Origin: Streptomyces zagrosensis
GTDB lineage: Bacteria > Actinomycetota > Actinomycetes > Streptomycetales > Streptomycetaceae
Length of the DNA stretch: 64,000 bases
Direction of reading: 5' to 3'
Assembly: GCF_014203645.1 (NCBI RefSeq)
Contig: NZ_JACHJL010000001.1
Location: 620,001-684,000, forward strand
The notes below the pieces were generated by a model. The model did not search any database and was not told the DNA's origin. It was given only the letters and a program-made list of their open reading frames with translations. Shown here piece after piece: positions 22,332 through 36,100 of the stretch (positions are counted from its first letter, which is position 1; each line of letters starts with the position of its first letter). Both the position numbers and the translations under genes were made by a program.

Positions 22332-23455
22332 GTGGCGGTACCGGTGACGAACACAAGGCCCATTCCCGAAGCGAAGGGCAGCCGGGACGCGGTGGGGGAG
22401 CTCATCGACCGCGGGGCGCGGACATGAACCCCGCCCGTCGCGGCGTGCTCGCCGCCGGGCTGTACTCGGCGACCCTCGCCGCGCCCCAGTTCGCCGGCAC
22501 GGCCCGAGCCGAGGGCCGCACGAGCGAAGCCCGGGCCACGGGTCGTATCGGCCCGGGCGAAGTGGCGACGGTGCGCACCATGACGGACCGTATCGCCGAC
22601 ATCTTGGACGATCTCGGCGGCGGCCATGCCCGCCCGATGGCGGCGGCCTTCCTGGTCAACACGGTGGCGCCGTACCTGCGGGCATCGGCTACCGAGGCCG
22701 TACGAAAGGACATGCTGTCCGCCGCCTCCGACCTTACGTATCTCACCGGCTGGATGGCGATGTACGAGCGCCGCCAGGGCCTTGGCCAGCAGTATTACGT
22801 CAAGGCTCTGGATCTGGCGCGTGCGGCCGGGGACCACCTCACCTACTGCCGCACGCTGCGCGGCATGAGCCTGCAAGCGTCGCATCTCGGTTACGGGAAG
22901 AAGGCGCACGAACTCGCGGACTCGGCCGCCGAGGCGGCACCGCAAGCCGGGCCCCGTCTTGTCGCGTTCCTCCGTGGTCAGCAGGCGCACGGCGCCGCCA
23001 TGGTCGGCGACCGGCGCCAGGCATCGGTTCGGCTCACGGAGGCGGAGTCGGCCCTGTCGAAGGCGGACTCGCGGCGCGACGCGGTCGGCGGCTACGACCG
23101 GGCCGCGTATGAGTTCCATGTGGCCCACGTACGCGCCGAGTTCGGCGATCTGCCCGGCTCCATCGCCGCGCTCCAAGCCTCGCTACGCGCCCAGCCGGAA
23201 CAGCAGCGGCAAGGCCGATTGCACGCCCACGCCATGCTGGCCGAGCGTCAGTTCGCCCTGGGGCACCTCGACGCGGGCTGCGCCACGTGGTCGGCGTTCC
23301 TCGATGACTACCTGGTGCTGTCCACGGCCCGCGGGGATGAGCACTTCGCCTCCCTGCGCCACCATCTGCTCGCCCACTCCCGCGTGCGCGCGGTGCGCCA
23401 CCTAGCGGGGCGAGCCCGTGAGGTGGCCGCACTCAAGGGGCTAACGGTTCGCTGA
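22332..23455 (+). pseudogene. TPR-type regulator-like protein, frameshifted near its N-terminus
   Basis: The main open frame encodes about 340 residues (MNPARRGVLAAGLYSATLAA onward) of helical repeats, like the C-terminal sensory half of streptomycete XRE/TPR regulators (GGHARPMAAAFLVNTVAPYL, MSLQASHLGYGKKAHELAD). A start with proper ribosome site (GAGGA, GTG at 22332) lies in another frame and encodes AVPVTNTRPIPEAKGSRD, then AVGELIDRG, before stopping at 22424-22426. One extra G in the GGGG run at 22413-22416 fuses the two as LIDRGGADMNPARRG. No DNA-binding HTH is present even after repair. Either a sequencing slip or a real disruption. Confidence 0.7.
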
Positions 23456-23528
23456 CCGCGCTCCCGGTTCGATGGGGCCGGGTCGGGGGTGTACGGGTTT
23501 GCCCACCCCGGATGGCGTTACGGCCCGA

Positions 23529-24188
23529 TCAGTCGTGCCCCACATGGGTGATCCGGTCGTCTCCGAGGCGTTGCTGGACATCGCGCAGCAAGACCTCCAG
23601 CAACTCCGTCAACTGCCGCTGCTGTTCGGCCGACAGCCCCGTCAGCAGGTCCGCCTCCCTGGTCAGTACCTGATCCACCGTGGCTTCGACCAGTGCGTGC
23701 CCGGCGTCGGTGAGGTGGACCAGGACCGTACGCGGGCGGCCTGCGCCGGGGCGGCGGGTCACCAGTCCGTCGCGTTCGGCGCGGGTGACGCGCTGCGAGA
23801 TCGCACCCGCCGTGACCAGGGAACGCCCGCTGAGCTCGCGGGTGCTGAGCGTGTACGGCGGGCCGCTGCGACGCAGCACGCTCAGCAGATCCAGCGTGGC
23901 GGCATCGACCGCGGCCCGGGCGAGCACCCGCCGCCGGTCATCGCCGAGAAGCTTCGCAAGCCGCCAGATCGGCGTCACGATCCCGATCGAGGACACCGGG
24001 GTGCCGGGACGCTCCCGCTGCCAGGCCGCGGCGATCTCGGCGACCGGATGGTCAGCGGTCGGGGCGGTGGCGCTGGTCGAGTCGGTCAAAGCGGCCGGGT
24101 CAGCCGCGGTGATCGGATCGGTGACGTGGTCGGCCGCGGTGTCCTTCCCTCGGTTCTTCCGGGCTGCTGGGCGGCGGGCGGCGGCCAT
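23529..24188 (-). CDS. MarR-family transcriptional regulator
   Basis: 219 residues. The C-terminal 150 residues form the MarR winged helix: ATLDLLSVLRRSG, STRELSGRSLVTAGAISQRV, then TRAERDGLVTRRPGAGRPRT and VHLTDAGHAL. The first 60 residues are an Ala/Asp/Thr-rich extension not typical of the family. It is divergent from the SDR gene. A 20-bp perfect palindrome in the intergenic region is its likely operator, controlling both genes. Ligand unknown. Confidence 0.92.
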   Translation of the reverse strand: MAAARRPAARKNRGKDTAADHVTDPITAADPAALTDSTSATAPTADHPVAEIAAAWQRERPGTPVSSIGIVTPIWRLAKLLGDDRRRVLARAAVDAATLDLLSVLRRSGPPYTLSTRELSGRSLVTAGAISQRVTRAERDGLVTRRPGAGRPRTVLVHLTDAGHALVEATVDQVLTREADLLTGLSAEQQRQLTELLEVLLRDVQQRLGDDRITHVGHD

Positions 24189-24208
24189 GGTTGTCCTTCG
24201 GTGCAGAG

Positions 24209-24228
24209 TACGTTTAGATCTAAACGTA
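24209..24228. promoter_or_regulatory. 20-bp perfect palindrome, probable MarR operator
   Basis: TACGTTTAGATCTAAACGTA is fully symmetric and sits 21 bp from the MarR start and 41 bp from the SDR start. A degenerate relative (TTAGATTTAGGTCTTAA) follows at 24231-24247. The AT-rich symmetry in a high-GC background and the divergent layout are typical of MarR autoregulation. Confidence 0.75.
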
Positions 24229-24269
24229 GGTTAGATTTAGGTCTTAACGAAACGTTCGGAGGTCACTCT

Positions 24270-25010
24270 ATGTCCCGCACCATCCTGGTGACCGGGGGCG
24301 GAACCGGCATCGGCCGCGCCGTCGTCCGGCACTTCGCCCACCAAGGCGACACCGTCTTCCTCACCGGCCGCCGCCTCGCCCCACTGACCGCGACTGCCGA
24401 CGAGACCGGCGCCAAGCCACTGGTCTGCGATCACACGGACCCCTCACACCTGGCGGCGCTGCTCGCCGCGTTGCCAGGCCGTATCGACGTGCTGATCAAC
24501 AACGCGGGCGGGAACACGGACATCGGCGCCGATCAGGAGCCGGACGGCCTGGACGCCACCGCCGCGCTCACCGCCTATGCCACCCGGTTCCGGGCCAACC
24601 TCGACGCCAACTTGGTCAGTGCGGCGCTGACCACTTACGCCGTCGCCGACCGGCTGGCGGGCGGCGGGGCCGTGGTGCACATCGGCTCCATCGCGGCCGA
24701 CCAGGGGGCCGGCTCGTACGGGGCGGCCAAGGCGGGCCTGGCCGCCTGGAACCTCGACCTTGCGGGGGAGCTCGGGGCCAGGGACATCACCGCCAACGTC
24801 GTCTCGCCCGGTTATATCGCCGACACCGAGTTCTTTCGCGATGTGCTGACCGCGGAGCGCCGGGAGCAGCTCGTGGCCGCCACCGCCGTGGGCCGCGCCG
24901 GGGTGCCCGACGATGTGGCCGGCGCGGTCGCTTTTCTGTGCTCACCCGCCGCGCGGCACATCACGGGCCAGGTGCTCAACGTCAACGGCGGGTCGCACAT
25001 GACGCGTTGA
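24270..25010 (+). CDS. SDR-family oxidoreductase
   Basis: 246 residues, classic short-chain dehydrogenase. The cofactor motif TGGGTGIG is near residue 8, with NNAGG at about 77-81, the catalytic Ser in HIGSIAAD, the YxxxK motif as YGAAKAG, and the PG motif in VSPGYIADTEF. The arginines after GRR in VFLTGRRL favour NADP(H). CGGAGG lies 7 nt upstream of the ATG. It is regulated with the divergent MarR gene; the substrate is unknown. Confidence 0.93.
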   Translation: MSRTILVTGGGTGIGRAVVRHFAHQGDTVFLTGRRLAPLTATADETGAKPLVCDHTDPSHLAALLAALPGRIDVLINNAGGNTDIGADQEPDGLDATAALTAYATRFRANLDANLVSAALTTYAVADRLAGGGAVVHIGSIAADQGAGSYGAAKAGLAAWNLDLAGELGARDITANVVSPGYIADTEFFRDVLTAERREQLVAATAVGRAGVPDDVAGAVAFLCSPAARHITGQVLNVNGGSHMTR

Positions 25011-25394
25011 GCCGGTGCCCCCCTGCGGGCCGCCGCCGATCGGACGAAGCTGGCGCGTGGCGGCCATCCCTGGGCGGGGTGGGCGCCACGCGTCGGCACG
25101 ATGTCTTGACAGCGGTAGACGGCCCGGTTCACGGGCGGTGGCGCTGAGATGACGCGGCCCGCAGCGCAGCCGGTCGGCGGCACTGACCAGGCCCGCACCG
25201 GTACGTTGATACGGCCAGCAGTCCCTGCATCGCGCACCTTGGCCGCTGGCGGAGTGCTGTGTTGGGCCGCAAGGCCCATGGGGCAGCGGCGTGGCGCGCA
25301 CGGGGGATATACCGCTGCGGGCGGAGCTGGACGAGGCCACCGGGGATGGTGCGATGCGGCATCGCCGGGCGTACGAACGGGGAGGAGCACCACC
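25011..25394. other. Intergenic region upstream of the alpha/beta hydrolase
   Basis: 384 bp. The long frames crossing it on either strand have no recognisable domain and are shadows. Only the ribosome site GGAGGAG (25381-25387) is clear. No repeat, RNA gene or operator was seen. Confidence 0.3.
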
Positions 25395-26132
25395 ATGCGG
25401 CTGCACACGCGGGAATGGGGCACGGGCGATCGACTCGCGCTGCTCATCCACGGGATGATGTCGGACCACCGCACCTGGCGGCGGGTCGGCCCGGCGCTGG
25501 CCGACAGCGGATACCGCGTCATCGCGGTCGATCTGCGCGGGCACGGTATGAGCGAGCGCGCCGATGAGTACACCGTGCCGCTGTTCGCCGCTGACCTGGT
25601 GGAGAACCTGCCGGTCGGAGCCGAACTGGCCATCGGGCACTCGCTCGGCGGCCTTTCGCTCTCCCTCGCGGTGGACCGGTTGCGCCCCCAGCGCGCCATC
25701 TACAGCGACCCCGCCTGGGCTTTGCGCAGTGGGAAACGCCCCGTGGACGCCGACATGTTCGTCAGGCTGCGGGAGGCGACCCGGAGCGTGATCGCGTACT
25801 TCAACCCGCTGTGGGATGAGGGCGACGTGGACGCGGAACTCGCCGGCATCGCCGCCTGGGACCCGGCGACGGCGTACTCGGTGAGCGGCGAGAACGCGAT
25901 CGACTGGATTCCGGAGCGGCCCCTCGTGCCGTCCCTGGTGCAGGCGGCCGACCCCAGCCGCCTGCTATCGGGCGAGCTCAAGGACCGCCTCAGCGAGCAG
26001 GGTTTCGCCGTACACACGCTGAAGAAGGCGGGGCATTCCATCCACCGGGACGACTTCGATGGGTTCATGGAGTCGGTCTTGGGCTGGGTACGAGGCGAGA
26101 TACGAGGCGAGGCGCCGGTGGGCCCCGGGTGA
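25395..26132 (+). CDS. Alpha/beta hydrolase
   Basis: 245 residues. The oxyanion-hole motif HGMMSDHRTW is at about 19-28, and VIAVDLRGHGMSER follows. The nucleophile elbow is IGHSLGGLSLS, with serine at about 82. A late acidic residue and AGHSIHRDD supply the acid/histidine part of the triad. There is no signal peptide, so it is cytoplasmic. Substrate cannot be predicted. The ATG, 8 nt after GGAGGAG, was preferred over the upstream in-frame start because similarity begins there. Confidence 0.9.
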   Translation: MRLHTREWGTGDRLALLIHGMMSDHRTWRRVGPALADSGYRVIAVDLRGHGMSERADEYTVPLFAADLVENLPVGAELAIGHSLGGLSLSLAVDRLRPQRAIYSDPAWALRSGKRPVDADMFVRLREATRSVIAYFNPLWDEGDVDAELAGIAAWDPATAYSVSGENAIDWIPERPLVPSLVQAADPSRLLSGELKDRLSEQGFAVHTLKKAGHSIHRDDFDGFMESVLGWVRGEIRGEAPVGPG

Positions 26133-26175
26133 GCGACGCCCGGGGCGGGCCGTACCGCCTCGGCTGCTTCCCTTG

Positions 26176-26313
26176 CCCCGTTGCCCCGTTGCCCCGTTGC
26201 CTCCGGGGCCGGTTCGGCCGCTTCGGCCGTTCCGGCCGGGTCGTGCCGTACGGCGTACGGCCGGGTCGTGTCGTACGGCCGGGTCGTGTCGTACGGCCGG
26301 GTCGTGTCGTACC
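26176..26313. repeat. Short tandem repeats between hydrolase and metallopeptidase genes
   Basis: Two arrays. The first is GTTGCCCC-type 8-mers at about 26176-26201. The second is an 18-bp unit, GCCGGGTCGTGTCGTACG, at 26260-26277, 26278-26295 and 26296-26313 (last base changed), with a diverged copy at 26235-26252. They fill the convergent gap between the two genes. Confidence 0.85.
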
Positions 26314-26336
26314 GGGACTACCGCCCCTGGCGGCAG

Positions 26337-30109
<3,773 letters not shown>

Positions 30110-30266
30110 CTCCTTCCGGCGCACCTTCTCGCCGCCACTGAGCGGCATCCGCCGCCCGTCCGGCCGCGCTCCCAAGACCCCGGGCACGCTCAGCGTGCGA
30201 ACCGGGCAGTCCGGACCATCTGACACGGCACGGCGCGGCGAACCCAGCCGGGCAGATCGCACCATC

Positions 30267-30298
30267 GCACGGGCCGCGCCCCAGGGCGCGGCCCGTGC
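30267..30298. terminator. Bidirectional hairpin between trypsin 2 and the phosphotransferase
   Basis: 15-nt perfect arms, GCACGGGCCGCGCCC (30267-30281) and its complement (30284-30298), with almost no loop. It lies in the convergent gap and probably terminates both transcripts. Confidence 0.8.
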
Positions 30299-30407
30299 AT
30301 GCTGTTAGGTCCGGCCGCGGCCTGGGGGCCGGGCCGGCAGCGCGCCGACGCGAAGGCGCCCACGCGCCGACCGAGCGGGCGCCCGCTCGGGGCAGGTGGC
30401 GTGCTTC

Positions 30408-31442
30408 CTATGGGTACGGGCGCTGCGAGGGGACCTGGGCGAGCGTGGGCCACCGGGTGAGCATGCGGTGGCGCAGGTCCGAGCACAGCGCGCCCAATCC
30501 GCGCAGATCGCCGCGGTCGGCCGTCAGTTGACCGACGACGGCGAGGCGGTACGCGAGCCGCTGCCGGGCCGTCACGGTGCCCCACTCCCAGTCCCGGTCG
30601 ATGAGGTGGGCCAGCTGATCCGCGGTGCCGCGCAGTGCCCGTTCGACCAGTGCGTCACCTCGGATCAACCAGCCGGCGCACGCGTCGGCAAGGTCAAGGT
30701 GAAGCTCGGTTCCCGTCATCGCGCGCCACACCGTGGCGTACGCGCTCTCCGCCCGGCTCACCAGCGAATGCGCTGCGGTGGTGACGCACCAGCAGGTCGG
30801 GAAGCCGATGCGCAGATAGGCGAGTTCCACCAGGCCGCTGCCCCAGGACGCCTGTTCAAGGTCGATGAAGGTGACGCCGGCGGCGGTGTGCAGATCGTTG
30901 CCGGGGCAGGGGTCACCGTGCAGAAGTGCGGTTCCAGGGGCCTGATCGAGCCGGTGGATCAGGGCGTGGAGCTCGGCCGCCACCTCGGGTGCCACCCGGG
31001 CCCCCAGCGCCTCGGCCAACGCGAGGAACGCCTCGACGTCGGCCTCGCCAGGCCCCGACCACCGAGGCAGCACCTCGGTGATGTCCGGCCCGCCGGCGGC
31101 ATGCAGCCGGGCCAGCGCCTGGGCATAGCCGACGATCCAGTCCAGGGGCGGCCGTTGGCCGACCAGGTGCTCCAAGACGATGACCCGCTTGCGGTCGTCA
31201 GTGCCCAACACGGCCGGTACCACCGGCGGTTGAACGCGGCCAGCGAGACGCAGCGCCGTCACCTCGCGTGCGTACCGCTCCTCGACGTCAACCCCGCCCA
31301 CGATCTGCTTGACCACCACCGGTCCGCGGTCCAACTCAACACGCCACACCCGAGAGCGCGGGCTGCTACCGAGCCGCTCAGAGCGGTGCGGCCGGCCCCA
31401 CCTTTCCCGTAGCTCGTTGCCGAACGGCAGTTGCTCACCCAT
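30408..31442 (-). CDS. Aminoglycoside phosphotransferase-like kinase
   Basis: 344 residues. The APH/choline-kinase fold is indicated by the N-lobe lysine in RGPVVVKQIV, the Brenner motif LLHGDPCPGNDL (catalytic Asp, Asn) and FIDLEQASWG, which supplies the metal-binding Asp. The family phosphorylates small molecules. Resistance function cannot be assumed. The ATG chosen begins GEQLPFGNELRERWG; an ATG 11 codons upstream is possible. It is divergent from the MBL gene. Confidence 0.85.
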   Translation of the reverse strand: MGEQLPFGNELRERWGRPHRSERLGSSPRSRVWRVELDRGPVVVKQIVGGVDVEERYAREVTALRLAGRVQPPVVPAVLGTDDRKRVIVLEHLVGQRPPLDWIVGYAQALARLHAAGGPDITEVLPRWSGPGEADVEAFLALAEALGARVAPEVAAELHALIHRLDQAPGTALLHGDPCPGNDLHTAAGVTFIDLEQASWGSGLVELAYLRIGFPTCWCVTTAAHSLVSRAESAYATVWRAMTGTELHLDLADACAGWLIRGDALVERALRGTADQLAHLIDRDWEWGTVTARQRLAYRLAVVGQLTADRGDLRGLGALCSDLRHRMLTRWPTLAQVPSQRPYP

Positions 31443-31760
31443 GACCGCATCGTGCCACGGGGCGCGAACGACCACTCAGGCCGCCCATGCCGCGTGCACC
31501 GGGCGCGCCCCTTCCGTGACCCACTTACGCCGCGTACGCCGGGCCCCGCGCGGCCCCTGCCCCCGCGCGGCCCCTTGCCCCCGCGGAGGCCGCCCGGGGG
31601 CCGGTGGGGCCGCAGGCAGTCGAGGAGGGCGCGGCGGCTGGGCCGGGCCGACCGGCTGTGGCCGGCCCGCAGCGGGCCGCCGTGTTCGCCCATGGCCCAA
31701 CGCCTACGCGGCGGGCGCAATCCCAAGCGGTCGCGGTCACCGTGTCGTTAGCGTCAGCGC
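31443..31760. other. Divergent region between phosphotransferase and MBL genes
   Basis: 318 bp, very GC-rich, with CCCCCGCGCGGCCCC-type repeats at about 31555-31600. No gene. TAGCGT at 31749-31754, 6 nt before the MBL ATG and without a Shine-Dalgarno sequence, is a likely -10 box of a leaderless MBL transcript. Confidence 0.45.
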
Positions 31761-32495
31761 ATGGAGACCTCACAGGTAGCGGACCGCGTATGGATGCTGC
31801 GCTTCGACGTCGGGCAGGCGTACGCCGTCGAACTCGCCGAAGGCTGGGCACTCATCGACACCGGTCCGACCGGCCATGCCCAGGAGATACTCGGCTCCCT
31901 CCGCCGACTGGGCGCGCACCCGGACGAGCTGCGCGCCATCCTGCTCACCCACTCCCACCCCGACCACACCGGTTCGGCCGCCGCCCTTGCCTCGATCACC
32001 CGCGCCCCCATCCTCGCCGGGGCCGCCGACGCCGCGATCATCCGGGGCGAGGCGCCCCAACCACCGCCCGTGCTGCTCGACTGGGAACGCCCACTGTTCG
32101 AGACCTACGCCGCACCCGTGCCCCCGGCCCCGCCCGCCCCCGTCCACCGCGAACTCGGCGACGGCGACGACCTGCACACACCACACGACACCGCCGACGG
32201 CGAACCACAGGCCAACTGGGGCGAACCGGCCGCCATCGTGGCCGTTCCCGGGCACACTCCAGGCAGCATCGCGCTCCATCTGCCCTCCTCGGGCGTGCTG
32301 TTCACCGGCGACACGGTCGCCAACGGAGCGGACGGCGTGATGCTCGGCGTCTTCAACATCGATCGGGCCCTGGCCATCTCCTCCTTCCACCGACAGGCGG
32401 CACTGAACGTGGAGGTCGCCTGCTTCGGTCACGGTGACCCGCTGACCAGCGGCGCGGCGGCGACGCTGCGCGCGGTGGCGGAGCGGCTGGAGTAA
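31761..32495 (+). CDS. MBL-fold metallo-hydrolase
   Basis: 244 residues. The dinuclear zinc motif HSHPDHTG has H64, H66, D68 and H69. The later ligands are the His in VPGHTPGS, the Asp in LFTGDTVAN and the terminal CFGHGDP. The N-terminal strand pattern (ALIDTGPTGHAQEIL) is typical. A 45-residue Pro/Asp-rich insert lies at about 105-150. It is cytoplasmic with an unknown substrate. The start has no ribosome site and a -10-like TAGCGT at the leaderless distance. Confidence 0.92.
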   Translation: METSQVADRVWMLRFDVGQAYAVELAEGWALIDTGPTGHAQEILGSLRRLGAHPDELRAILLTHSHPDHTGSAAALASITRAPILAGAADAAIIRGEAPQPPPVLLDWERPLFETYAAPVPPAPPAPVHRELGDGDDLHTPHDTADGEPQANWGEPAAIVAVPGHTPGSIALHLPSSGVLFTGDTVANGADGVMLGVFNIDRALAISSFHRQAALNVEVACFGHGDPLTSGAAATLRAVAERLE

Positions 32496-32595
32496 CGGCG
32501 GTCGGGCGGGACCGCTCCCGCGGGCGCGCCCGGCCGCGCTGCCCGCGTGCCGTACCGCAGCTCCCCGCCCCGCACGCCCGGTCACCTCCGCCCCG

Positions 32596-32973
32596 TCACC
32601 CCTGCCCGTAGCACAAGCAGAACGGGTGCCCCGCAGGGTCCGTAAAGACCCGAAAGCCCGCGCGGGCGCCCCCGCTGTCGTGCAGGAACGTGGCGCCCAG
32701 GGCCTCCACCTCGCGCTGCGCCTGTTCCACGTCCTGGCGCGTCCCCACCTCGAAGTCCAGATGGAACTGCTGCGGGTGGGCCGGGTCGGGCCAGCGAGGT
32801 GGCTGGTAGTTGGCGACCTGCTGGAAGGCGAACTGTTGGCCTTGCGGCGAGGTCAGGGTGACCCACGTGGGGTCGGCGGCGTTCAGCCGCCACCCCAGGA
32901 CGCGCTCGTAGAACGCGGCCAGCGCGGCCGGGTCGGGGCAGTCGATGACGGTGCACTGCAATGTCGCGATCAT
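32596..32973 (-). CDS. VOC-family (glyoxalase-like) protein
   Basis: 125 residues, one vicinal-oxygen-chelate domain with two beta-alpha-beta-beta-beta modules. TVIDCPDPAALAAFYERVLG is the first module, QFHLDFEVGTRQDVEQAQRE the second, and FRVFTDPAGHPFCLCYG the end. It resembles the small Glo_EDI-BRP proteins annotated as glyoxalase-like in actinobacteria. No substrate can be named. It points towards the MBL gene, 100 bp apart, with no clear operon. Confidence 0.9.
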   Translation of the reverse strand: MIATLQCTVIDCPDPAALAAFYERVLGWRLNAADPTWVTLTSPQGQQFAFQQVANYQPPRWPDPAHPQQFHLDFEVGTRQDVEQAQREVEALGATFLHDSGGARAGFRVFTDPAGHPFCLCYGQG

Positions 32974-33100
32974 GACGGCAGGGTGCCCACGCCCGGCCCA
33001 TTAGTCCAATAGCCGCCCCGGCTTTGTCCATAGGCGCGCCAGGCGCCCCCGGCTCAGGGTGTCCCACACCAGGACACCGACAGCGTTAAGGAGCAGCATC

Positions 33101-36100
33101 GTGGAGTCGGAGAGCGCACAGGAGAACGTGACGGGACGGCCAACGAGACGCACGCTTGTCGCCAGTACCGCCCTCGCCGGCACCGCGCTCGCGCTGCACG
33201 GCGGCACCGCTTACGCCGCACAGGCAGCACCGGGGCGGGCGCGCGGGGAGGCACTCCTGCGCTCCGCCGACCTCGACGTACGGGTAGCCAGGGCCTTCCC
33301 GCGCATCGTGTCGTACACCGACCGGCGCACCGGCGCCCTCCTGCACGGCCAGCAGGAGCCCGTCACCTCCGTCGTCATCGATGGCACCACGCACACGCCC
33401 GAGGTGCGCAGCAACGTCCGCGCGAACCGCGCCACCTACACGCTCGCCTTCGCCGGCGGCACCGAGATCGACGTGCAGATCCAGGTCACCGGCTGGCAGG
33501 TGGACTGGCGGATCACCCGCATCTTCGACACCGCGACCCTGCGCGTTGGCACCCTGCGCATCCCCGCGCTCGCCCTGCTCAGCGTGCGCAGCGACCAGGA
33601 CCACGCCACGCTGCTCGCCGCCCGCATCGACCTCGACAAGGCCAAGAGCGGCGACACGCTGGTCAAGCTCACCGGCACGACCCCGGCCGACCCCGCCCCA
33701 CTCGGCTGCGCCTACGCCGTCGTGGCCGCCGGCACGCTCGCCGCCGCCATCGAGACCAACACCGTCTTCGACAAGCCGTCCGAGACGCCTGGCGCCACCT
33801 GGGACAACGGCAGACTGTGGCGGCAGACGGTCACGAAGGACGGCCACACAGCGGCGCGCATCGCATGCGGGCAGTGGACCCACCGGGCGGCGACCGCACC
33901 GGTGCAGATGACCGAGCCCCTGCCGTACGCCACCGTCATCGTCACCCGCGACCGCAACGGCGACGGCCGGGCCGACTGGCAGGACGCGGCCATCGCGATG
34001 CGGGACATCATGGTCAGCCCGCTGGGCGCCGACACACAGCACCTGCGAGTGGTGCCGCACATCCCGTTCAACTTCGCGAGCCAGGCCACCAACCCGTTTC
34101 TGGCCACCCTCGACAACGTCAAGCGCATCGCGCTGGCCACGGACGGACTGCGGCAATACACGCTGCTCAAGGGGTACGCGTCCGAGGGCCATGACTCCGC
34201 GCACCCCGACTACGGCGGCAACTACAACCAGCGCGCGGGCGGGCTGACGGACCTCAACACGCTGCTGCGCGAGGGCAAGAAGTGGAACAGCGACTTCGCT
34301 GTGCACGTCAACGCCACCGAGTCCTATCCGGTGGCCAACGCGTTCTCCGAGACGCTGGTCAACAAGGCCGACGAGCAGTGGGACTGGCTCGACCAGTCGT
34401 ACCGCATCGACGCCCGCCGCGACCTGGCCTCCGGTGACATCGCTCGCCGCTTCGAGCAACTGCGCAACGAGACCGACGCCGGCCTCAACACCCTCTACAT
34501 CGACGTCTTCCGGGAGTCCGGCTGGAACTCCGACCGGCTGCAACGCGAGCTGCGCGCCCAGGGCTGGCACATCACCACCGAATGGGGCCATGGCCTAGAA
34601 CGCTCCTCGCTGTGGTCGCACTGGGCCACCGAGACCGACTACGGCCCGGACACCTCGCGCGGCATCAACTCCCAGCTGATCCGCTTCATCCGCAACCACC
34701 AAAAGGACGTCTTCGCCGACAAGTGGCCGCTGCTCGGCATCCCCCGTACCGGCAACTTCGAGGGCTGGGTGGGCAAGACCGACTGGAACACCTTCTACCG
34801 ACAGATCTGGACCGACAGCCTGCCCGCCAAGTACCTCCAGGCGTACCCGATCAAGACCTGGGGCGAGCACGAGATCACCTTCTTCGGGCCGAGTGGAACC
34901 GTCGTATCCGACGCAGCCGGCCAGCGGACGATCACCACCGATGGGCGGGTCGTCTACGCGGGCGGCACCTATCTGCTGCCCTGGGAGCCACGAAAGGCCA
35001 CCAACCCGGCCAAGCTGTACCACTACAGCCCGGGCGGCGGCAGCACCACCTGGCAACTGCCGCGCGGCTGGTCCCGAGCCTCCCAGGTCACCGTCTACCG
35101 GCTCACCGACCAGGGGCGCGAGCGCATCCACACGCTCCCCGTGCGCTCCGGCAAGATCACCGTGGTCGCCGAGGCCGGACAGCCCTACGTGCTCTACCGC
35201 GGCAGCGCCCCACACCAGCCCGCACCCGACTGGGGCGCACACACGGCCCTACGCGACCCGAGTTTCGCCTCCGGAGCCCTGGCAGCGTGGAGCGTCAGCG
35301 GCCCCGCACAGGTCGTGCGCAGCGAGCGAGGCGACTACGAACTGGTCGTCGGCTCAGGCCAAGCCGCCGCGGTCGGGCAGCGGCTGCGCCGGCTCGCCCC
35401 CGGCGAATACGCAGCATCGGTGCAGGTCGAGGTGGGCGCAGCGGCGGGCGAAACCCGCAGGGCCGCCCTTGAAGTACGCACCGCCGATGGCGTCACCGCA
35501 AGCAACTGGACCGACAGCTCGACGGCCGTCAACTACGTGGCGTCCGACCGCAAGAAGGACACCCGCTTCCAGCGCATGTTCACCTACTTCACCGTCCCTG
35601 ACGGCGGCGGCGCCGCGCACCTGACGCTACGCGCGGCGGCGGGCCAGGCCCGAGTGCGCTTCGACAACGTCCGCATCGTCCCGGCTCAGCGCCCGACCGT
35701 CCCGGCCACCCCGGGCGCGTTCGTCCACGAGGACTTCGAAAACGTACCCCAGGGGTGGGGGCCGTTCGTCAAGGGCGATGCGGGCAAGTCCAACGATCCG
35801 CGCACCCACATCGCGCAACGGCACGCCCCGTACACCCAGCGCGGCTGGAACGGCAAGGCCATCGACGATGTGATCGACGGCGGCCAGTCCCTCAAGTCCC
35901 GCGGCGAAAACACCGGGCTCGTCTACCGCACCCTCCCGCACACCGTGCGCTTCTTGGCCGGGCGCCGCTACGAGGTGTCCTTCCGCTACGAGAACGAGAA
36001 GGCAGGCCAGTACGCGTGGATCACCGGCGTGGACGAGCCAGCGACGCGCGAGCTGAGCCGCACGGCGCTACCCGTCGCGACGGCCCCGGCGCAGTGGACG

